DNA from: JBGSOV01 sp041738935
GTDB taxonomy: Bacteria; Patescibacteriota; Gracilibacteria; CAIRYL01; GCA-016699755
Reading direction: 5' to 3'
Assembly (NCBI GenBank): GCA_041738935.1
Contig: JBGSOV010000016.1
Coordinates: 1 to 35,298 of the forward strand
DNA: 35,298 nucleotides
Position 1 is the first letter of the stretch; each line of letters starts with the position of its first letter. Shown in pieces: positions 31,644 to 35,298 of the stretch. A program made the position numbers and the translations under genes. A model generated the notes under the pieces. The model saw nothing but the letters and a program-made list of their open reading frames with translations. It was not told where the DNA came from and made no database searches.

Positions 31644-34600
31644 ATGGTGGATAATTCCTACAATCCGGCAGAAACCCCCAATCAACTATCTGATACTTCT
31701 CACATAAATCAGCAGCCGGACAAAAATTCGGAAGAAATTCGCAGAACTATTGAAGCAGCCGCCGAGCAGGTGCGTACAGAAGAGTGGTTTTCGACAGAAG
31801 AGGCTTATATCGATCGTCTGAAGAAATCAAATCAGAATGTGGAACAACTTTTACAGCGAGATCCCAACGCCGTTCAAAATATCAGCAAACAACAGTTTGA
31901 AGAGCATTCTAAGAACCATGATCAGTACATGCTCGAACAAGCCGCGCAAAAAATCGAGAGTGCCGCTCTGCCGCCGCCCTCTCAGCGTATCGATTCGATT
32001 GGCTCACTTCAAGCATATCTTGCCGATGGCGATCAGGAGCTGGCAAAAACTCTGCGCGAATATGGCTCGCATATTGGTGAATCGCGAGTAAATAGCGCTT
32101 TTGAAAATCGTTTTCATGAATTTCGCGAGAAGCGTTCTGCCTGGCAAAAGTCGGAAATTATCAAAGCGGTCGACCGCACCAAGCTTGCCGAGACAGCCTA
32201 CGAATCGGAAGAGAAGTTTTTTAAAGCGCTGACGGAAGCCGACCCAGAACTAGAAAAAGCGCTTGATGGCTTGATGAATGATGAAAAAAAGCAGCTGCTG
32301 CAAGAAACGGAAGTCAAAGATAAAATCAAGGCATCACTCACTGATTTTCAAAATAAAAAAACACTCGAGAAAAAAGATGGACTTGCCGGAGTTGATCAAA
32401 AAAAACTCCTTGCAGAAGCGGTAGAAACCGTAGGGAAAAATCTACCAAAAAAAGAGCGTCATTTTTCGACAGAGAAAGAATATCTGGCAGCGCTACAAGA
32501 ACAAAATCCACAACTACAAAAATTGCTCGCTGAAAACCCACGCCTCCTCAATGAAAAAAGATTTATGAACGTAGTACAAACTCGCTTCGAGGCGCATGAC
32601 GAAGCGCATAATACTCTGCAAAAACAAAAAGTTTTGTCGTTGGTACAATCAGTTCCGTTTCCATCACCAGAACAGAGTTTTGATTCTCAGGCAGATTTTT
32701 TGCAATATTTGGAGCGCAGCAATCCGCGCCTCAGCAAACTGTTGACAGATTACGGTAATCATATTTTTGCGGGCGAAGTGGCGAGTGCTGTCGGACAAAA
32801 ACTCAATGTGCACAATGCTCGTCACACAAATCACGTACAAAAAGAAGCGCGTTCGCTCGTGAGCAAAACCGAGTTACCCGACGAAATTGAGGTGAGCGAT
32901 GCAAGCAAACTTCTATCGATATTGGCAGAAAAAAACCCACAGCTCAAAAGTCTCTTCGCGCAAAATTCTGACACATTACAAAATGACGCTGAGATACAAA
33001 ATCTGCTCCTGCAAAAATTGACAACTCTTAAGGCACAGAGCAAGAAAGAGACAGAACAAGAAGCAGCGCCAGATTATTCGGAAGCATTACAAAAAAGTGT
33101 CGAGATGTTTGCTGACAGTAAAAGCGATATCTATGGCAGCTATGACGAAGCTTTTGCTGCATATCGTCGCACCCTGACTTCGGAAACGCTCAAATCTGCA
33201 GCAACTCAAGAAAAAGCATTTCTTATCGCGGAATTACAAAAACACCCTGCAACAATCTTTGTAGTCGACGCGGCGACAAAAGCAGTTTTGCAAAAAACAA
33301 ATGGCGCCTTGATTGAACAGGCGGGGTTTCGGTCTTATCCAGATCGCATCGCCGCCGCATCGGTGCTGCAAGCACTTGCCAAAAGTCCGCCAAGTGAATT
33401 ACAAGAACTTGATATCGGTTGGTTACAAAAGCATGTGAGCGCTGATGTTGCCACTCGTTTTGCAGGCATAGCCGGAGGAACGGCATCGACTGGGCGCGTA
33501 CTCCAAGCATTTGCCAAAAATGTCTGGGGCACAAACACCATTCCTGACGCCGCGAAAAGCGCGCAGGCAGAAGAGGAGGTTGCGGAGGCGCCTGAAGAAA
33601 GTGACCAGAATCCCGAATTGCAGAGCTATCTCCTCAAAAACAACACGAAACAGTTTCTTGAGCGTCAGGGACGCAATACGACAGAAACACACAATGCGCT
33701 CGCCGGCGTGTTTTCTTTGGTCAAAAAGTATCGCTTTGACAAGATAACTTTGGCAGAAATGATGCGTTCAAACAGCGATATTATTGCTGCGCGTCACCAG
33801 CTCGAAGCAGCAACTGGTTGGAATTTTGTCAATCACAAAGAAAAGTATGCCACGCTTTTTGCGCTGCTAAATACAACATGGTCGCCATATCTTGTTTCAC
33901 TCGACGCCAGCAAAACCGCTTTACCAACAAACGACGCTGATCGCCATTTGTTGCAACAAGAAGCGCCGGATGAGAAACCGAAAACATTAGAGAAAAGCGC
34001 GCAGGAAGAACTTGAAAAAGAATCAAAATCCGAATCACTCTTGCTGGCATCACAAGAAGTAGAAACAGCGGAGGAAGAGATTGCAGAAAATGAAGAATCA
34101 ACGGTGTCACTTCAAAAATCTGGCGAATTGCAGACCGAAGAGTTGCAAGCTACAAATGTGGAAACTCCAGAGCAAACACCGTCAGCAATCAGTCAAAGTA
34201 TCGGCGCAGATCTCGAAAGCTTTTTGGACAAACAAGCCGCCAAAGACCGCGAACGTGATGACAAAAAAAGTACCCAGAAGGAAGAAGCAAAAGTACAACC
34301 AGAAGCCACAAAAGATGTTGCATCTGAAATCAATCTTATTGAAGAAAAAGACGCTACCGCAAAAGCTAACGAAGAAGCTGATTTAATCGACTTATCAGCT
34401 CAAGAGGAAAACCCTGCGGAGGACGAAGAAGCAGAACAGACAACAACAGAAGCTGCTTCTGTTCCAGAGAAATCGCAAGAGGAGGAAGAGGAAGAAAAGC
34501 TTGAAGAAAAAACAGTCGCAGTGTTGCCAGAAGACTCATCAGCTGACTTGCTTGAGGCGCCTGAAAATAAAAGTATTTTCCAAGAAAGTACTGCTTCGCC

Positions 34601-35291
34601 AGTAGTGAAAAAAGATGTGGTAGAGTCGAAATTTCCAAATGAAGATGCCGAGTTTCAATCGCCAAAAGAAGAGCAAGCGGAGTCTGCCGATTTCACAGAA
34701 ATAGATTCAAGAGAAGAAATAATTGAGACGAGCGCAAAAGAAGAAAAAAATACTGAAAATATTTTGGTAGAAAACAAAGAGGCGGATGATGATTTGGAAC
34801 TAGAAGAATTGATTTCAATTACATCAGTGCCCAAAAGCGAAACAGAAGAAAATGTTGCCGAGAAAGAACTAAAAGGCAGCGAAGACGAACCGCCACAGCA
34901 AGAAGAAATTATTGAAGAAAAAGAAGAATCTGAACAAAAAGCGAAACAGGCAGAGCCCGAAAAGTCAGCACGTGATTTGCTTCCTGAAGATACAAGCGAA
35001 TCGCAAGAAACAATCGAAAAAGAAGAATTCGATGAAAGCACAGCAGAAAACACCAATGAGAATTTGCCCGAAGTTGACGCAGATATTGTCGAGGCAGCGG
35101 CAGACAATGTTGCTGAGGAAGAAGCTGCAACAGCAAAAGGAATAAAAGAAGAAGTGGAAAACGAGCCACCAATCGAATTAGATACCAGCTTAGAAACAGG
35201 AGAAGTGGTAGAGAGTGAGGAAGAGGAGGAGGCAGAGGGTATCGAAGCAAAGGCTGCAGGAGAAGTGGTAGAGAGTGAGGAAGAGGAGTAG
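31644..35291 (+). CDS. Very large acidic repeat protein, unknown function
   Basis: 1215 residues, ATG start, 90 bases after the ATPase gene. No signal peptide or membrane helix. Six copies of a repeat about 67-88 residues apart, with a 22-residue anchor at 49-70, 116-137, 186-207, 274-295, 346-367 and 417-438 (pattern F/Y-x-S/D-x3-a-L-x2-L-x3-N/D-P-x-L-x2-L-L) and a second conserved spot 36-46 residues later (F-x2-H-x3-H). A weaker seventh may start near 497. A predicted helical segment covers about 480-760. From about 765 to the end the chain is disordered-looking and very rich in Glu. The last codons are a duplicated 60-bp segment, and the TAG stop comes from one base difference. I recognise no family. 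Context suggests a partner or substrate of the ATPase. Confidence 0.75.
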   Translation: MVDNSYNPAETPNQLSDTSHINQQPDKNSEEIRRTIEAAAEQVRTEEWFSTEEAYIDRLKKSNQNVEQLLQRDPNAVQNISKQQFEEHSKNHDQYMLEQAAQKIESAALPPPSQRIDSIGSLQAYLADGDQELAKTLREYGSHIGESRVNSAFENRFHEFREKRSAWQKSEIIKAVDRTKLAETAYESEEKFFKALTEADPELEKALDGLMNDEKKQLLQETEVKDKIKASLTDFQNKKTLEKKDGLAGVDQKKLLAEAVETVGKNLPKKERHFSTEKEYLAALQEQNPQLQKLLAENPRLLNEKRFMNVVQTRFEAHDEAHNTLQKQKVLSLVQSVPFPSPEQSFDSQADFLQYLERSNPRLSKLLTDYGNHIFAGEVASAVGQKLNVHNARHTNHVQKEARSLVSKTELPDEIEVSDASKLLSILAEKNPQLKSLFAQNSDTLQNDAEIQNLLLQKLTTLKAQSKKETEQEAAPDYSEALQKSVEMFADSKSDIYGSYDEAFAAYRRTLTSETLKSAATQEKAFLIAELQKHPATIFVVDAATKAVLQKTNGALIEQAGFRSYPDRIAAASVLQALAKSPPSELQELDIGWLQKHVSADVATRFAGIAGGTASTGRVLQAFAKNVWGTNTIPDAAKSAQAEEEVAEAPEESDQNPELQSYLLKNNTKQFLERQGRNTTETHNALAGVFSLVKKYRFDKITLAEMMRSNSDIIAARHQLEAATGWNFVNHKEKYATLFALLNTTWSPYLVSLDASKTALPTNDADRHLLQQEAPDEKPKTLEKSAQEELEKESKSESLLLASQEVETAEEEIAENEESTVSLQKSGELQTEELQATNVETPEQTPSAISQSIGADLESFLDKQAAKDRERDDKKSTQKEEAKVQPEATKDVASEINLIEEKDATAKANEEADLIDLSAQEENPAEDEEAEQTTTEAASVPEKSQEEEEEEKLEEKTVAVLPEDSSADLLEAPENKSIFQESTASPVVKKDVVESKFPNEDAEFQSPKEEQAESADFTEIDSREEIIETSAKEEKNTENILVENKEADDDLELEELISITSVPKSETEENVAEKELKGSEDEPPQQEEIIEEKEESEQKAKQAEPEKSARDLLPEDTSESQETIEKEEFDESTAENTNENLPEVDADIVEAAADNVAEEEAATAKGIKEEVENEPPIELDTSLETGEVVESEEEEEAEGIEAKAAGEVVESEEEE

Positions 35292-35294
35292 GCA
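35197..35294 (+). repeat. 60-bp-period tandem repeat, stop codon in second copy
   Basis: 35197-35234 and 35257-35294 match at 37 of 38 bases, exactly 60 bases apart and so in frame. The one difference is G at 35229 against T at 35289, which turns GAG into the TAG stop of the large acidic protein. It encodes the repeated GEVVESEEEE segment. Confidence 0.85.
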
Positions 35295-35298
35295 AAAG

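Noticed and set aside
1..35298. UGA read as glycine (Gracilibacteria/Absconditabacteria code)
   Set aside because: Conserved proteins such as QueA end at TGA at the family length, and no conserved Gly is encoded by an internal TGA.

Overview
The window looks like part of a chromosome from a Patescibacteria (Candidate Phyla Radiation, CPR) bacterium with moderate GC. This is inferred from gene content: lamin-tail-domain (LTD), PEGA, DUF3048, PrsW-like and Ig-like surface proteins, a membrane-anchored VirD4/TraG-like ATPase, and very large low-complexity proteins. UGA acts as a stop (for example queA, the PrsW-like gene and the ATPase gene end in TGA), so the UGA=Gly code of Gracilibacteria/Absconditabacteria does not apply. 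I cannot name a finer lineage. Almost no start codon has a Shine-Dalgarno sequence; starts are mostly preceded by A/T-rich sequence. No rRNA, CRISPR array, transposase or phage gene was seen.

Layout. 1-230: noncoding, three G/C-rich palindromes. 231-2587 (-): cysS followed by a PEGA-domain membrane protein. 2648-6990 (+): a glycosyltransferase and two paralogous substrate-binding lipoproteins without permeases. 7045-8882 (-): proA then folE. 9046-11924 (+): a YtxH-like protein, aroA, aroK, then cysE. 12094-16416 (+): a 1440-residue LTD surface protein. 16466-19365 (+): tRNA-Leu(CAA), ribosomal protein L25, a DUF3048 protein and queA. 19508-21562 (-): uvrB. 21667-21744 (+): tRNA-His(GTG). 21847-22269 (-): a DtxR/MntR-type regulator, divergent from a secreted Ig-like protein (22422-23183, +). 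23237-24794 (-): queD overlapping ribBA. 24953-27620 (+): a PLP aminotransferase, malate dehydrogenase and a YdcF-like protein. 27652-27837: a doubtful small gene. 28045-35291 (+): a PrsW-like membrane protein, translationally coupled to a VirD4-like ATPase, then a 1215-residue acidic repeat protein.

How the genes fit together. The biosynthetic content is rich for CPR but every pathway is incomplete here: shikimate (aroA, aroK), proline (proA), cysteine (cysE, plus cysS for its use), riboflavin (ribBA), and queuosine (folE, queD, queA, with one queuosine-type tRNA, tRNA-His, nearby). FolE and RibBA both start from GTP. The surface and secretion part (two lipoproteins, LTD protein, Ig-like protein, PrsW/ATPase/repeat-protein locus) is the less understood half. 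The best leads are the 28045-35291 locus, whose last protein has six aligned copies of a repeat I do not recognise; a dyad symmetry overlapping the strongest promoter beside the DtxR-type regulator; and a 60-bp tandem duplication at the end of the window in which one base change creates the stop codon.
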